From: Acidobacteriota bacterium
Lineage (GTDB): Bacteria > Acidobacteriota > Terriglobia > Terriglobales > SCQP01
DNA length: 64,000 bases
Reading direction: 5' to 3'
Assembly (NCBI GenBank): GCA_021789895.1
Contig: JAJYIU010000006.1
Span: 1 to 64,000, forward strand
Shown here: one piece after another, positions 1-8,555 of the stretch
Position numbering within the stretch: the first letter of the stretch is position 1
Layout of the letters: each line of letters opens with the position of its first letter
Notes under the pieces: generated by a model
Database searches by the model: none
Seen by the model: the letters and a program-made list of their open reading frames with translations, nothing else
What the model was told of the DNA's origin: nothing
Program-made: the position numbers and the translations under genes

Positions 1-1
1 G

Positions 2-169
2 CTGCCCGAACTGCGGGCGAGCGGAAGGCCGGCGGCGCCGGCGGCGGTGCGGGTGGCGCGCGCGGCGGCGCTGGCGGGGCTGGCGGCGGCGGGCGTGTGG
101 GCGGCGGGCAAGGGCTGGAAGCTTATACGAGGCCGCGGCCAGGGAATAGAAAAGAAAAAAGCCGCATAA
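2..169 (+). CDS. C-terminal fragment of an unknown protein (5' end outside window)
   Basis: An open frame enters from the left edge and ends at TAA 167-169, giving about 55 residues. The fragment has an Ala/Leu/Val-rich hydrophobic stretch (around AALAGLAAAGVWAAG) followed by a basic tail ending in KKKAA, so it could be the last membrane segment and cytoplasmic tail of a larger protein. No family is recognisable. The following 263 bases (170-432) hold no gene and contain a promoter-like sequence for the next gene. The call rests only on an open frame and composition, and a chance open frame in GC-rich DNA is possible. Confidence 0.4.
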   Translation: MPELRASGRPAAPAAVRVARAAALAGLAAAGVWAAGKGWKLIRGRGQGIEKKKAA

Positions 170-355
170 GAGATGCGCCGCGCAGGAACGCAAGCAACGG
201 CCGGCCAGGATGCGTTCCAGGCATAACGGGGGACGAACTCTAGGCCAGCGGCCGCGCGACCCCGCAATGTTGTCTGCTCAACGCCGGTTCATGGGCTGCC
301 GTCAGCGGCTAACTGGTTGAAGATCATAGATATCGCCCGGCATCCAAATTCAGGC

Positions 356-385
356 TTGCAATAGTCCCGGCTTAAGGTCTATATT
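356..385 (+). promoter_or_regulatory. Putative sigma70-type promoter for the 433-3791 gene pair
   Basis: TTGCAA (356-361) and TATATT (380-385) are separated by 18 bases and match the -35 and -10 consensus at 4/6 and 5/6 positions. Initiation near 392 would leave a leader of about 40 nt before ATG 433. Seen by eye only. Confidence 0.45.
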
Positions 386-432
386 CCCGCTCAATTCGGT
401 ATTCCCCCCCGAGGGTGCGCCTGGGAGGGAAT

Positions 433-2415
433 ATGCAACGCCACTTCGTTCACGTTCTCAGTTTCACAATTTTGGCCGCCCTGTGTTGGTGTGTGATGCC
501 GGCACTCGGGCAAAGTCCGGGGGCGCAAAATTATTTGTATTGGCGCAGCCCGCATGGCCGGGTGGGCTTTTATGCCCGGCGAGCGAAACCGGGCACGGTT
601 TCTCCGGCAGCGACGGCGTCATTCGCTTCCGACAGTTTTCAGGGTTTCTACCGCTTTCCGGCCGAGACGCAGCAATTCACGTTGATGCAAGCCACGACGA
701 TCAACGGCGTTTCGCAGCCAACCGCGTATTATCGCGACAATTTTACCGGCGGCGAGACGTACGATTTCGGCGCCAGCAACGGCGACCAGCTCGAGGCCAC
801 CATGACCCTGCCCGGCGGCAATGTCGAAACCTGGCCGGCCTTTACCTTCTACAGCAGCTATAACGGGCAGACGGATTGCTGGGTCAGCAGCCAGCAATAC
901 ATCTGCAATGCGATGGACATCGTCATTCTCTGGTTCAGCGAGACGCAATGCGACGCCGAGGGCGCCTATTCGATGAGCTTCAGCCGGAATGGAAAGGTCT
1001 TCTATACCGGCAGCTTTCACCTGACGCCGCGGATACCGCCCAACACCATCCCGCTCTACGCTCAGGGAAACTTGCTGCTCACGAATACACTCGAGCCCTG
1101 GGCCACCGACCAGGTGGATAATTTTTGCTGGCTTTGGAACGCCTATAAAAAGCGGAACACGCCGCAACCCTGCAACTGGGCGCTCTATCCGAACGCGAAA
1201 AAAGTCACCATCTGGCAAATCGGCTGCCTGATGACCGATTACGCGATGATGCTCAGCTATCATCACGCCGCGACCACGCCCGGCGCATTGAACCAATGGC
1301 TATCGCTCAACCGCGGATACGACTCGGGCGCCGACGTTCAACCCGACGCGATCGTAAGATTCGCCCAGACCAACGGGGTGAGCCTGGCGTTTCATCGCTA
1401 TGATTCACCGCGCGGATTGCCGGGCAGCGGGCTGGACGACTACGCCAGCCATAACTACGTCTGCGCGCAAGGCCCGACGGCGATGTATGTGAAGCATGCG
1501 AACTTCGCCCGGTCGCACTTCGTGCTGGCCTACGGGAAAAACGATCCCGCGCTATCCACCTATTTGCTGAAGGATCCGGCGGGCGGCATCAACGATCAAT
1601 TGCAGGGATTGAATCTCAATCAATACGATTATCAAAATACCTATTTCGGCTTGCGCGGATTGGAGGGGCATTCACAAGTCTATTTTTCCGGCATCGGCTG
1701 GATCGCGATCCATTCGCCGGCGGAACTGGTGCTGATCGATTCGCAAGGCCGGAAAACAGGTTTCGATCCCAGCACGGGAACCAACTACGCCCAGATACCG
1801 GGCGCAACGTATGGCGGCGAGTCGATCAGCGACGACAATCCGCTCGATACCGAAGACTTCTCCATCGACACGAAATCGTTGTATTGGCCAACGCTCTCGC
1901 CGGACACCTATACCCTGGAGGTGATCGGCACGCAAACCGGCTACTACGATCTCGACCTGCATTACTCCGATCCGCAATTTAACCAGGCTAACAGCTCGTT
2001 CCAGGATTTGCCGATTGCCAGCGGGCAAGTCGAGAGCTTTACCTTCAGCCTGCCCATGGCGACGGGCGGAGGGTTCGCCATTTCGGGCGGGTTTGCCGGC
2101 GGCGGGCAGCGTCCAGCCACGGTGGATAAATTTTTAACCTACGCCAACCCCACCAACCGCAGCACAACTATGCCGGCCGGCGTTTACAGTTTTCCGCTGA
2201 TCGTTTTCTACGGCCCGAGCACGAATCCAGCCAGTTTCGCAGCGGTTTTGGACGGCATGAACGTCACCGCGCTTTTCCGCCCCCAGCCGGGCGGGATGAA
2301 TTTCGTTGCCCTGCCGCTCAGCCTCGGGCGCAATGTGTTGAAGCTTTCGATACAAGGAACGGCCGGCGGACGCACGGCGACCGATACCGACCGCTTGGTT
2401 TTCAAAACTCAATGA
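433..2415 (+). CDS. Exported protein with C39-like cysteine peptidase fold
   Basis: A 660-residue protein. ATG 433 was chosen over the upstream in-frame GTG 415 because GGAGG (424-428) lies just before it and a signal peptide starts there (MQRHF, hydrophobic core, cleavage near ALG-QSP). The middle carries the hallmarks of a C39/papain-like fold: Cys265 in QIGCLMTDYAM, His362 in SHFVLAYG and Asp381 in LLKDPAGG, in the Cys-His-Asp order of bacterial C39-like domains. The flanking regions look beta-rich and the C-terminus resembles an Ig-like domain. It probably acts in the periplasm or outside the cell. Substrate unknown; the domain could also be a non-proteolytic binding version. Its stop overlaps the next start by 4 nt, which suggests the two proteins are made together. 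Confidence 0.7.
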   Translation: MQRHFVHVLSFTILAALCWCVMPALGQSPGAQNYLYWRSPHGRVGFYARRAKPGTVSPAATASFASDSFQGFYRFPAETQQFTLMQATTINGVSQPTAYYRDNFTGGETYDFGASNGDQLEATMTLPGGNVETWPAFTFYSSYNGQTDCWVSSQQYICNAMDIVILWFSETQCDAEGAYSMSFSRNGKVFYTGSFHLTPRIPPNTIPLYAQGNLLLTNTLEPWATDQVDNFCWLWNAYKKRNTPQPCNWALYPNAKKVTIWQIGCLMTDYAMMLSYHHAATTPGALNQWLSLNRGYDSGADVQPDAIVRFAQTNGVSLAFHRYDSPRGLPGSGLDDYASHNYVCAQGPTAMYVKHANFARSHFVLAYGKNDPALSTYLLKDPAGGINDQLQGLNLNQYDYQNTYFGLRGLEGHSQVYFSGIGWIAIHSPAELVLIDSQGRKTGFDPSTGTNYAQIPGATYGGESISDDNPLDTEDFSIDTKSLYWPTLSPDTYTLEVIGTQTGYYDLDLHYSDPQFNQANSSFQDLPIASGQVESFTFSLPMATGGGFAISGGFAGGGQRPATVDKFLTYANPTNRSTTMPAGVYSFPLIVFYGPSTNPASFAAVLDGMNVTALFRPQPGGMNFVALPLSLGRNVLKLSIQGTAGGRTATDTDRLVFKTQ

Positions 2416-3791
2416 AGGCGGCCGTGGGAAGGATCCAAGGCAAGTGGCTGCAGGTTGTATGGGCGCTGGCGGCCTTTATGGCCGCCGGCGCCGCGGCTGC
2501 AAGCGGTCAAACGGGCGGCGCGAAATGGAACAGCGATGTATTGGTTTATGCCGAAACCCGGCTGCGTTCGCAATGGAACGGAGTGCCGCCGGGGAAGAAC
2601 ACGACGCGGATTTTTGCCATCACGAGCCACGGCAAGCCCTATGGCGAAATCGCCTCCGATCGCCGCTGGGCTTATGCGCTGCAGCCGGGTATGCTGCTCG
2701 AGGGCGGCCGGCTTTATAACCGTGCCGTACCGCGCAGCGGGCCGGCTGAGAACGCCGGCCTGATCGTGCTGCATTTTCCCGCCGGCGCGCCCGCAAGCCG
2801 GCTTTGGAGCCCGGCGAAAAACGAGAGCGCAACGATGTTTCTCAACGCCAACGGCACGCACCTGGGGCTGGCGCTCACCCCCGGTTTGCTTCCCGGCGCC
2901 AAGCTGCTGAGCTTTAATACCGCCACGGAAAAGCTCGTGGCGCGGCGGAATCTCAATTCTTACCTGGGCAATTGCATGCTGCTGGGAGCCGGATGGCTGC
3001 GCGATGCCCAGACCTTGTTTCTCAACCTGATGGTTCCCGAAGGCGATGGGGAATCGTGCAACCGCGAAGGGATGTGGCTGCTGACCCGGACCGGCCGGTT
3101 CCTGCGCTTGCCGGAGGAATGGGCCGATCCCCGGGTGCCGGCGTATAGCTTCAAAATCTCCGGTTGGCCGCCAACATTCATTGGCGAGACGCCAAACGGC
3201 ACAGGAGTTTTTATCACCGAAGTCGATCAGCGCAGCTCCAGGGGGCCGATGCCCCGGCGAGAATACGTGGTTTTACATCGTTTACCGGGCCTCGCACAGA
3301 TCGCGAATATGCAGCGGCAGCCCTCGCTGGCTCGCTTCCGGGCGGAGCCGCGCGCCTATCTGCTGGTTAGTGATGGTTCTGTCGGCGAACGGTCGCTTTC
3401 GCCCTCGGGCCAAACGTTAGCCTATATTGCAAACATCACCCGATACCGCACCGTCGCCAGCCGGTTAATTTCCACGACCCGGAATTGCGTCGAGGTCATT
3501 TCCCTGGCCAGCGGCAAACGGCATACGGCGATGCCTTGCCTGCGGACGAATACGGGGCAATTACTCTCGATTCTCGGCTGGGTGAGACGGAATGAGTTGC
3601 CGCCGAGGCCCAAGCCTGCTACGGCAGGCCGGCCCAGGCATCAGCCATTGCCGCCAAGCCGGCCGGCGGTGAGGGCGGGAGCGAAGCGGGCGGGGGCGAA
3701 CGGGGCGAGGTCGAATTCGGGGCGGAGACCGCGCACGAGCGAACTGAGCAGGCGGGCGGTAATCGGGGCGAGCAGGATGCCGTCGCGATAA
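2412..3791 (+). CDS. Exported beta-propeller-like protein, coupled to the C39-like gene
   Basis: The ATG overlaps the preceding TGA (ATGA at 2412-2415), a sign of translational coupling. The N-terminus has a basic stretch and a hydrophobic segment (VVWALAAFMAAGAAAA), so it is exported or anchored. Residues about 35-390 contain repeated short beta-strand motifs such as RSLSPSGQTLAYIAN and VEVISLASGKRHT, typical of WD40-like/PD40 propellers. The last 70 or so residues are Arg/Pro/Ala-rich, lie antisense to the end of thiO and do not look like the rest; the ancestral stop may have been lost by a small indel near 3580-3600, where both other frames close at once (TGA 3583 and TGA 3593). Function unknown; perhaps a partner or substrate-presenting subunit of its neighbour. 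Confidence 0.6.
   Translation: MKAAVGRIQGKWLQVVWALAAFMAAGAAAASGQTGGAKWNSDVLVYAETRLRSQWNGVPPGKNTTRIFAITSHGKPYGEIASDRRWAYALQPGMLLEGGRLYNRAVPRSGPAENAGLIVLHFPAGAPASRLWSPAKNESATMFLNANGTHLGLALTPGLLPGAKLLSFNTATEKLVARRNLNSYLGNCMLLGAGWLRDAQTLFLNLMVPEGDGESCNREGMWLLTRTGRFLRLPEEWADPRVPAYSFKISGWPPTFIGETPNGTGVFITEVDQRSSRGPMPRREYVVLHRLPGLAQIANMQRQPSLARFRAEPRAYLLVSDGSVGERSLSPSGQTLAYIANITRYRTVASRLISTTRNCVEVISLASGKRHTAMPCLRTNTGQLLSILGWVRRNELPPRPKPATAGRPRHQPLPPSRPAVRAGAKRAGANGARSNSGRRPRTSELSRRAVIGASRMPSR
3614..3629. terminator. GC-rich hairpin with UACG loop at the end of the 2412 gene
   Basis: GCCTGC (3614-3619), TACG, GCAGGC (3624-3629). On the + strand the loop is C(UACG)G, an unusually stable tetraloop. 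There is no T-run after it on either strand, so it is at best a weak or factor-assisted terminator or an mRNA 3'-end stabiliser. It lies between the credible coding part of the + gene and the thiO stop. Confidence 0.3.
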
Positions 3792-4759
3792 TGCCCGGTG
3801 GCGGCCCAAAGTCCGGGCTGGCCGGCTTCGCCGAGCAGAGGCAGGTGGTCGCTGGTATCGGGGCGGAGTCCGGCCCAGGTTTCGAGGGTGCGCGCGGAAT
3901 CGAGCGCGGGCAGCAGCGCGACGGCGGAGCGGCGCAGGCGGGCGAGGGTTTCCGGATCGGTGCGGTCGTCGTAGCCGGTGTATTCCATAGTCGAGCCGGC
4001 CAGGATGCGTCCCTGGCTCTGGGGCACGAGATAAACGTCGGGGCCGAGCAGGACATGGCGGAGAAGATCCGGCGGGGCCTCAAGGGCGTGGATTTGTCCT
4101 TTGCAGGGGATGACGGGGAGGAAGACGCCGGCGAGCCGGGACGACCAAGCTCCGCTGGTGACGATGACCTGATCGGCGATATAGGATTGGGGCGCGGCGG
4201 TGACCGTGAATCCGCCCTGCGGACGAGGCTCGATGGCAGCGGCGGCGCAGTTTTCGACGACGCTTACGCCGCGGCGGCGCAGCGAGGCGAGCAGCATTTC
4301 GCAGAGCAGTCGCGGGTTTAGGCAATGATCCGCGGGCAGCGAATACCAGGCGCCGGCAGAACGCAATTCGGGCTCGGCGAGCGGCGGCATGGGCTCGTGC
4401 GCGGCGGGATCGCCGCCGTGGCGCTCGATCGCCGCCTGGGAAGCGAAGGTGCCGATCTGGCGATAGCCGCACTGCATTCCGGTTTCGGCTTCGAGTTGGC
4501 GCACAAATTCGGGATAGAGCTCGCCCGAGGCGAGCGCAAGCGGGACAAGCGGGGAAGAAGAGGGGAAGCCGGAAACGGCGAGCATGCCGGCGGCAGCGCG
4601 GGAAGCGCCGCTGCCGGCGCGGTGACGCTCGATCAGAGCGACTCGCATTCCGGTGCTGGACAACTCGCGCGCCAGGGAAAGCCCGATAATGCCGGCGCCG
4701 ATCAGAAGAACATCGAAGGATTCAGGGGTGGTGGAATCTGGGGTGGAAATTACAGGCAT
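3641..4759 (-). CDS. thiO: FAD-dependent glycine oxidase / D-amino-acid oxidase family (ThiO)
   Basis: A 372-residue protein of the DAO flavoprotein family. Near the N-terminus, LIGAGIIGLSLARELS is the Rossmann GxGxxG dinucleotide-binding motif, followed by VALIERHRAGSGAS; near the C-terminus GLRPDTSDHLPLLGE and GHYRDGILLAP are typical of the glycine oxidase ThiO branch. ThiO oxidises glycine to dehydroglycine, which supplies the C2-N3 unit of the thiamine thiazole in aerobes. The cytosolic location is inferred from the absence of a signal peptide. No other thi gene is nearby, so the pathway assignment rests on the family alone; another D-amino-acid oxidase specificity is possible. Its 3' end overlaps the convergent + gene by about 150 bases. 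The sortase gene lies 51 bases upstream on the same strand. Confidence 0.85.
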   Translation of the reverse strand: MPVISTPDSTTPESFDVLLIGAGIIGLSLARELSSTGMRVALIERHRAGSGASRAAAGMLAVSGFPSSSPLVPLALASGELYPEFVRQLEAETGMQCGYRQIGTFASQAAIERHGGDPAAHEPMPPLAEPELRSAGAWYSLPADHCLNPRLLCEMLLASLRRRGVSVVENCAAAAIEPRPQGGFTVTAAPQSYIADQVIVTSGAWSSRLAGVFLPVIPCKGQIHALEAPPDLLRHVLLGPDVYLVPQSQGRILAGSTMEYTGYDDRTDPETLARLRRSAVALLPALDSARTLETWAGLRPDTSDHLPLLGEAGQPGLWAATGHYRDGILLAPITARLLSSLVRGLRPEFDLAPFAPARFAPALTAGRLGGNG

Positions 4760-4810
4760 TACAGATTAAGGTGGCCGAGCTCGGCCGCGGCCACTGATTG
4801 CCGGTGCGCG

Positions 4811-5386
4811 TTATTTAGACAGCAGGCGCGCCTGCACGATCAGCCGCTTGGGCGCCGGCCCGATCCAATATGTAGGGTAGCAGGTCACCAGCGTCAGCGC
4901 AGGCTGAGGCGTAGGGGCGAGCCAAGCCGTGTCGCTGGGCCGGACGATACGGCGAGTGACCACCTGGTAGCGGAAGCTGCGTTGTCCCTGTTCGAGCCGT
5001 AAGATATCGCCGGGGCGAAGCTTATGCACGCCGCGGAAGAAGGTATCGCGATGGCCGGCAATGACGGTATTGCCCCGGCCAGGAGGGGCGGAGGAGCGCA
5101 TCCAGCCGGGGCCTTCGAGCAGGCTGGTGTAACCGGTGCCGTTGACGACGACATCGTCAAGCTCAATGCGCGGGATGACCAGCTTGAGCAGGCGAGGCGC
5201 CGAGTCAGCGGCGGCAGAGTGGACAGGAGGCGAAGCCAGTTGCGCATGCCAAGCCTGGCGGAGTTGGTGCTGGCGCCAGAACATGAATCCATACTGGCCG
5301 AGGGAAAGCGCCAGCAGGATCAAGCCGGCGACGGCAAGAACTAGGCCTAGCCGGTGGTGGAATATGGGAGGCGTTTTGGACGGCAT
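4811..5386 (-). CDS. Sortase (class D-like cysteine transpeptidase)
   Basis: A 191-residue protein with one N-terminal membrane segment (about residues 12-35: LVLAVAGLILLALSLGQYGF) and a C-terminal sortase barrel. The catalytic triad is complete: His112 in IAGHRDTFF, Cys169 in TLVTCYPTY and Arg181 in APKRLIV. TLxTCYP followed by IGPAPKR is typical of class D-like sortases. Sortases cleave an LPxTG-like sorting signal and join the protein to an amine, acting on the outer face of the membrane. No neighbour here ends in an LPxTG-hydrophobic-basic tail, so the substrate must be encoded elsewhere. It sits between thiO and the UPF0182 gene on the same strand. The 136 bases 5387-5522 upstream contain no recognisable gene. 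Confidence 0.88.
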   Translation of the reverse strand: MPSKTPPIFHHRLGLVLAVAGLILLALSLGQYGFMFWRQHQLRQAWHAQLASPPVHSAAADSAPRLLKLVIPRIELDDVVVNGTGYTSLLEGPGWMRSSAPPGRGNTVIAGHRDTFFRGVHKLRPGDILRLEQGQRSFRYQVVTRRIVRPSDTAWLAPTPQPALTLVTCYPTYWIGPAPKRLIVQARLLSK

Positions 5387-5522
5387 GCTGTAGAAAATTA
5401 GATGCAGCCATCAACGTAGAGGACGAGGGGATCAGCGCCGCCTAATTGGCTGCACAGCGATCCATCGCCGGCCATCGGCAATCAGCCCGCCGCCGGTATT
5501 CGAATCGCCCGCTGCCCCCCGC

Positions 5523-8489
5523 TCAGGCGTGGGGGTGAGGCATTTTGAGTTTGAGCTTAGGAACAGGGACGGGTTTGGCGGGGCGGCGGGGTTGCGGCGG
5601 TTTATGCGCGGGCGCATGAACGGGCACGGCGCGTCCGTAGCGGGTCAGGGCCTGGGCGATGGTTTGAGAAATCGCCTGCAGGCGAGCGCCGGCCTGATCG
5701 AGCTTGCCGGCGGCGGTGAGCGAACGATACTGGCGGAAATCGGCGGCGATCTGCTCCAGGACGGCGGCGGGAATGGCGCCGGTGATGGCGGCGGCGCCGG
5801 GAGCGAGCGTGGTTTCCGCGGCTGCGGTGGAGGCGAACGCCGTTCCGCCGGGCGGCTGGGCCATGAGCGCCATTGCCTGGGGCAGGGTGTCGCTGTAGAT
5901 CAGGCGGTTGCCGACGGCGAGCACGACTTTTTTCAATTCCGGCAGATGCGCCTGAGTGGCCTGTATGTAGATCGGCTCGATGTAGATGAAGGTATGATCC
6001 ACGGGCAGCACCAGGGTGGTGCCGCGAATGACGCGGCTGCCCTGCTGATTCCAGAGGCTGAGGTCTTTGCTGATATTGCGGTTTTGATCAATCCGGCTTT
6101 CGATCTGGAGCGGGCCGTAAACGAGCTGTTCCTTGGGCAGCCGGAAGAAAAGGATCTGGCCGTAATGCCGGGGATCGCAGCGGGCGGCGATCCAGGCGAT
6201 CAGGTTGTCGCGCGTATGGCTGGTGAAGGGCAGCATGAGCACGAACTCGGCGTGGGATTCGCCGGGGAGCTGCATCATGATGTAGTAGGGATTCGTTTCC
6301 GAGGTTTCGCCCTGGGAGACGACCTGGCGGGCGATATCCCATAAATCTTCCTTGTTATAGAAGACCTGCGGGTCAGTCATGTGGTAAATGCGGTAGATTT
6401 CCGCCTGCGCCTGAAACAGGGTTTCGGGGTAGCGCACGTGGCGCAGCAGGCCGGCGGGCATGGCCGAGCGCGGCAGGAAGAGATGCGGAAAGACATTGCG
6501 ATAGGCGGCGAGGATGGGATCGCGCGGATCGAAGACGTAGAAGCGCACGCTGCCGTTGTAGGCATCTACGGTGATCTTGACGCTGTTGCGGATGTAGTTG
6601 ATCGGCGCGCCGTTATAATCCATCGGCTGGGAATAAGGATGCAGGCCGGAGAGGGTATAGGCGTCAAGCATCCAGAACAGGCGGTCGCGCGGATCCACGA
6701 CCAGGTACGGGTCGGGGTCGAGATGGAGGAAGGGAGCGAGGCGCTTGACGCGCTTGACGATCTGGCGATGCAGCAGCAGGCGCGACTGCGGCGTGAGGTA
6801 TTTTGTCAGCAGGATGTTGGTATCGTTTTCCGTGATCGCGGCAGCGAGGCGGATGCCGAAGCCGGCGAGGGGAATGCCGGCGCGGCCATGGTAAGTGGAG
6901 TAGGCGTTTTCATCGCCTTTGGGATAATTGAATTCCTGCTGGGAGGTATCCACGAACACCCAGTTGCTGGTCTGCTCGCCGAAATAGGTTTCAGGGCGGG
7001 TGAGCTGAAAGCGGGGCAGTGAAGATTCCGGCGGGGCGTTTTGCAGCACCAGCCGGGGCTCGCCCTCCTGGCTTGCCTGGTTGACCAGGCCGACGACGGC
7101 GCCGTAGCCATGGGTGTATTGGAGATGCAGGTTGACCCAGGTTTGGGCCTCGCTGGGCAGGAGCGTGGTATTGAGATTGCGGGCAGCGATCATCACCTGG
7201 CGCTTTTCGTTGCCGATCCGGTAACGATCCATGCCGATGGTGGGGAAATCGTAATAAGGGCGGAGCGCCTGCAATTGCGTCAGGTTTTCGAGGAAAGGAG
7301 TGGAATCCCAGAGGCGTATGTTATCGGCGGTATCGGGCCAGTTGGCCAGATCGAGCGAGGCCAAAGGCGCCGGAACGAAAGCCTGTTCGCGCGAGTTCTG
7401 CTGAATGCCGTAGGCCATGCGAGTGGCGGCAATGTGGTTGATGATGTAGGGGCGCTCGAGGGTGAGCTGATTGGGATTGACGTAGATGCTGCGCACCACG
7501 GCGGTCATCACCGGCGGCAACAGCAGGATCAGCAGGAAGGCGGCGCCGGCCAGAGGAGCGAGCCAGCGGGGCCGCAGTCCAAGCACGGAGGGCTCGCCCT
7601 CCGGCGCGCGGCGGGCGAGGAGCAGCGCCAAGGCCAGCAGCGCGGCGGCGGCAAGCTGAAACCAGATCAGCGGCAGGCCGAGGCGGACATCCACGTAATC
7701 GGCGCCATATAGAAAGCTGTGCTGGTTGTAAAGCAGATCGTAACGCGCAAACCAGCAATGCACGACGTAGAGCAGAAGCAGCAACACCGCGCCGGCGCGA
7801 GCCAGCCCGTTGAAGGAGGGCAGCGAGGCCTGCGGCTGGCGGCGCATGGGGATGGGATAGCCGCGCGCCTGGGCCTCAAAGCGCTCACGAAACTCGTTCA
7901 TGCGCTCGGCAGAGGCGCCCAGCACCAGCGTGCCGCCATAGAGCAGCAGCGCCAGCACGGCCAGAAAGCCGAGCCAGGCAAACAACATTTGATAAAAGGG
8001 CAGCCGGAACAAATAAAATGCCAGGCTGCGCCCGAAGACGGGGTCGTGATATTGGCCGGGGAGGCGGCTGCCGAGCCAGAGGGCGACGGTCCAGGGATCA
8101 ATCAGACTGATCGCAAGAAAGAGGCCGACGCCGAAGGCGACCAGGTGGCCGAGCCAGCCGAAGAGGCGGGTAGAGGCGACGGCGCCGGTGGAGCGGCGGC
8201 GGCCGAGGCGGAAAGCCACAACCAGGACGAAGATCCCCAGGATGGTGGCCAGCAACTGCGGCGCCCAACGGATGCGGATCAATTGCCAGTAGGTCGGCAA
8301 GTAGCCGAGCTCACGCCACCAGGCGTAATTGATCCAGAAGCGCGAGCCTTCAATGACCAGGTAAAGGCCGGCGAGCGCGATGCCAATATCGCGAATCAGG
8401 ACGGTGGGATCGTAGCGGCGGCGGCGCAGAACGCGGCGGACGTCGAGGAAAACCGCCGCAATCGCCACCAGGATTAATAAATTCACCAT
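5523..8489 (-). CDS. UPF0182 family (COG1615) large integral membrane protein
   Basis: A 988-residue protein. Residues 1 to about 335 hold roughly seven hydrophobic segments separated by short loops (for example WWRELGYLPTYWQ after the second). A long soluble domain follows from IYVNPNQLTLERPYI (about 335) to about 840, with the conserved-looking YTHGYGAV and YPEDLFQ-like RYPETLFQAQAEIY motifs of this family. The final 130 residues are Ala-rich and then Pro/Lys/His-rich (ending KLKMPHPHA). The length and the membrane-plus-large-domain plan match UPF0182. The family has no established function. ATG 8489 is preceded on the coding strand by AGGGA about 8 bases upstream. It may be co-transcribed with the downstream sortase and thiO, all on the minus strand. 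Confidence 0.88.
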   Translation of the reverse strand: MVNLLILVAIAAVFLDVRRVLRRRRYDPTVLIRDIGIALAGLYLVIEGSRFWINYAWWRELGYLPTYWQLIRIRWAPQLLATILGIFVLVVAFRLGRRRSTGAVASTRLFGWLGHLVAFGVGLFLAISLIDPWTVALWLGSRLPGQYHDPVFGRSLAFYLFRLPFYQMLFAWLGFLAVLALLLYGGTLVLGASAERMNEFRERFEAQARGYPIPMRRQPQASLPSFNGLARAGAVLLLLLYVVHCWFARYDLLYNQHSFLYGADYVDVRLGLPLIWFQLAAAALLALALLLARRAPEGEPSVLGLRPRWLAPLAGAAFLLILLLPPVMTAVVRSIYVNPNQLTLERPYIINHIAATRMAYGIQQNSREQAFVPAPLASLDLANWPDTADNIRLWDSTPFLENLTQLQALRPYYDFPTIGMDRYRIGNEKRQVMIAARNLNTTLLPSEAQTWVNLHLQYTHGYGAVVGLVNQASQEGEPRLVLQNAPPESSLPRFQLTRPETYFGEQTSNWVFVDTSQQEFNYPKGDENAYSTYHGRAGIPLAGFGIRLAAAITENDTNILLTKYLTPQSRLLLHRQIVKRVKRLAPFLHLDPDPYLVVDPRDRLFWMLDAYTLSGLHPYSQPMDYNGAPINYIRNSVKITVDAYNGSVRFYVFDPRDPILAAYRNVFPHLFLPRSAMPAGLLRHVRYPETLFQAQAEIYRIYHMTDPQVFYNKEDLWDIARQVVSQGETSETNPYYIMMQLPGESHAEFVLMLPFTSHTRDNLIAWIAARCDPRHYGQILFFRLPKEQLVYGPLQIESRIDQNRNISKDLSLWNQQGSRVIRGTTLVLPVDHTFIYIEPIYIQATQAHLPELKKVVLAVGNRLIYSDTLPQAMALMAQPPGGTAFASTAAAETTLAPGAAAITGAIPAAVLEQIAADFRQYRSLTAAGKLDQAGARLQAISQTIAQALTRYGRAVPVHAPAHKPPQPRRPAKPVPVPKLKLKMPHPHA

Positions 8490-8555
8490 AACGAATCCCT
8501 AACTATAACAGGCGGGAGTGGCGCGAACCAGATGGCGGCCGGCATGGAGGCCGAC

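Noticed and set aside
5480-5522. TTCGAATC resembling a tRNA T-loop
   Set aside because: The flanking bases do not pair as a T-arm and no acceptor, anticodon or D-arm can be drawn around it.
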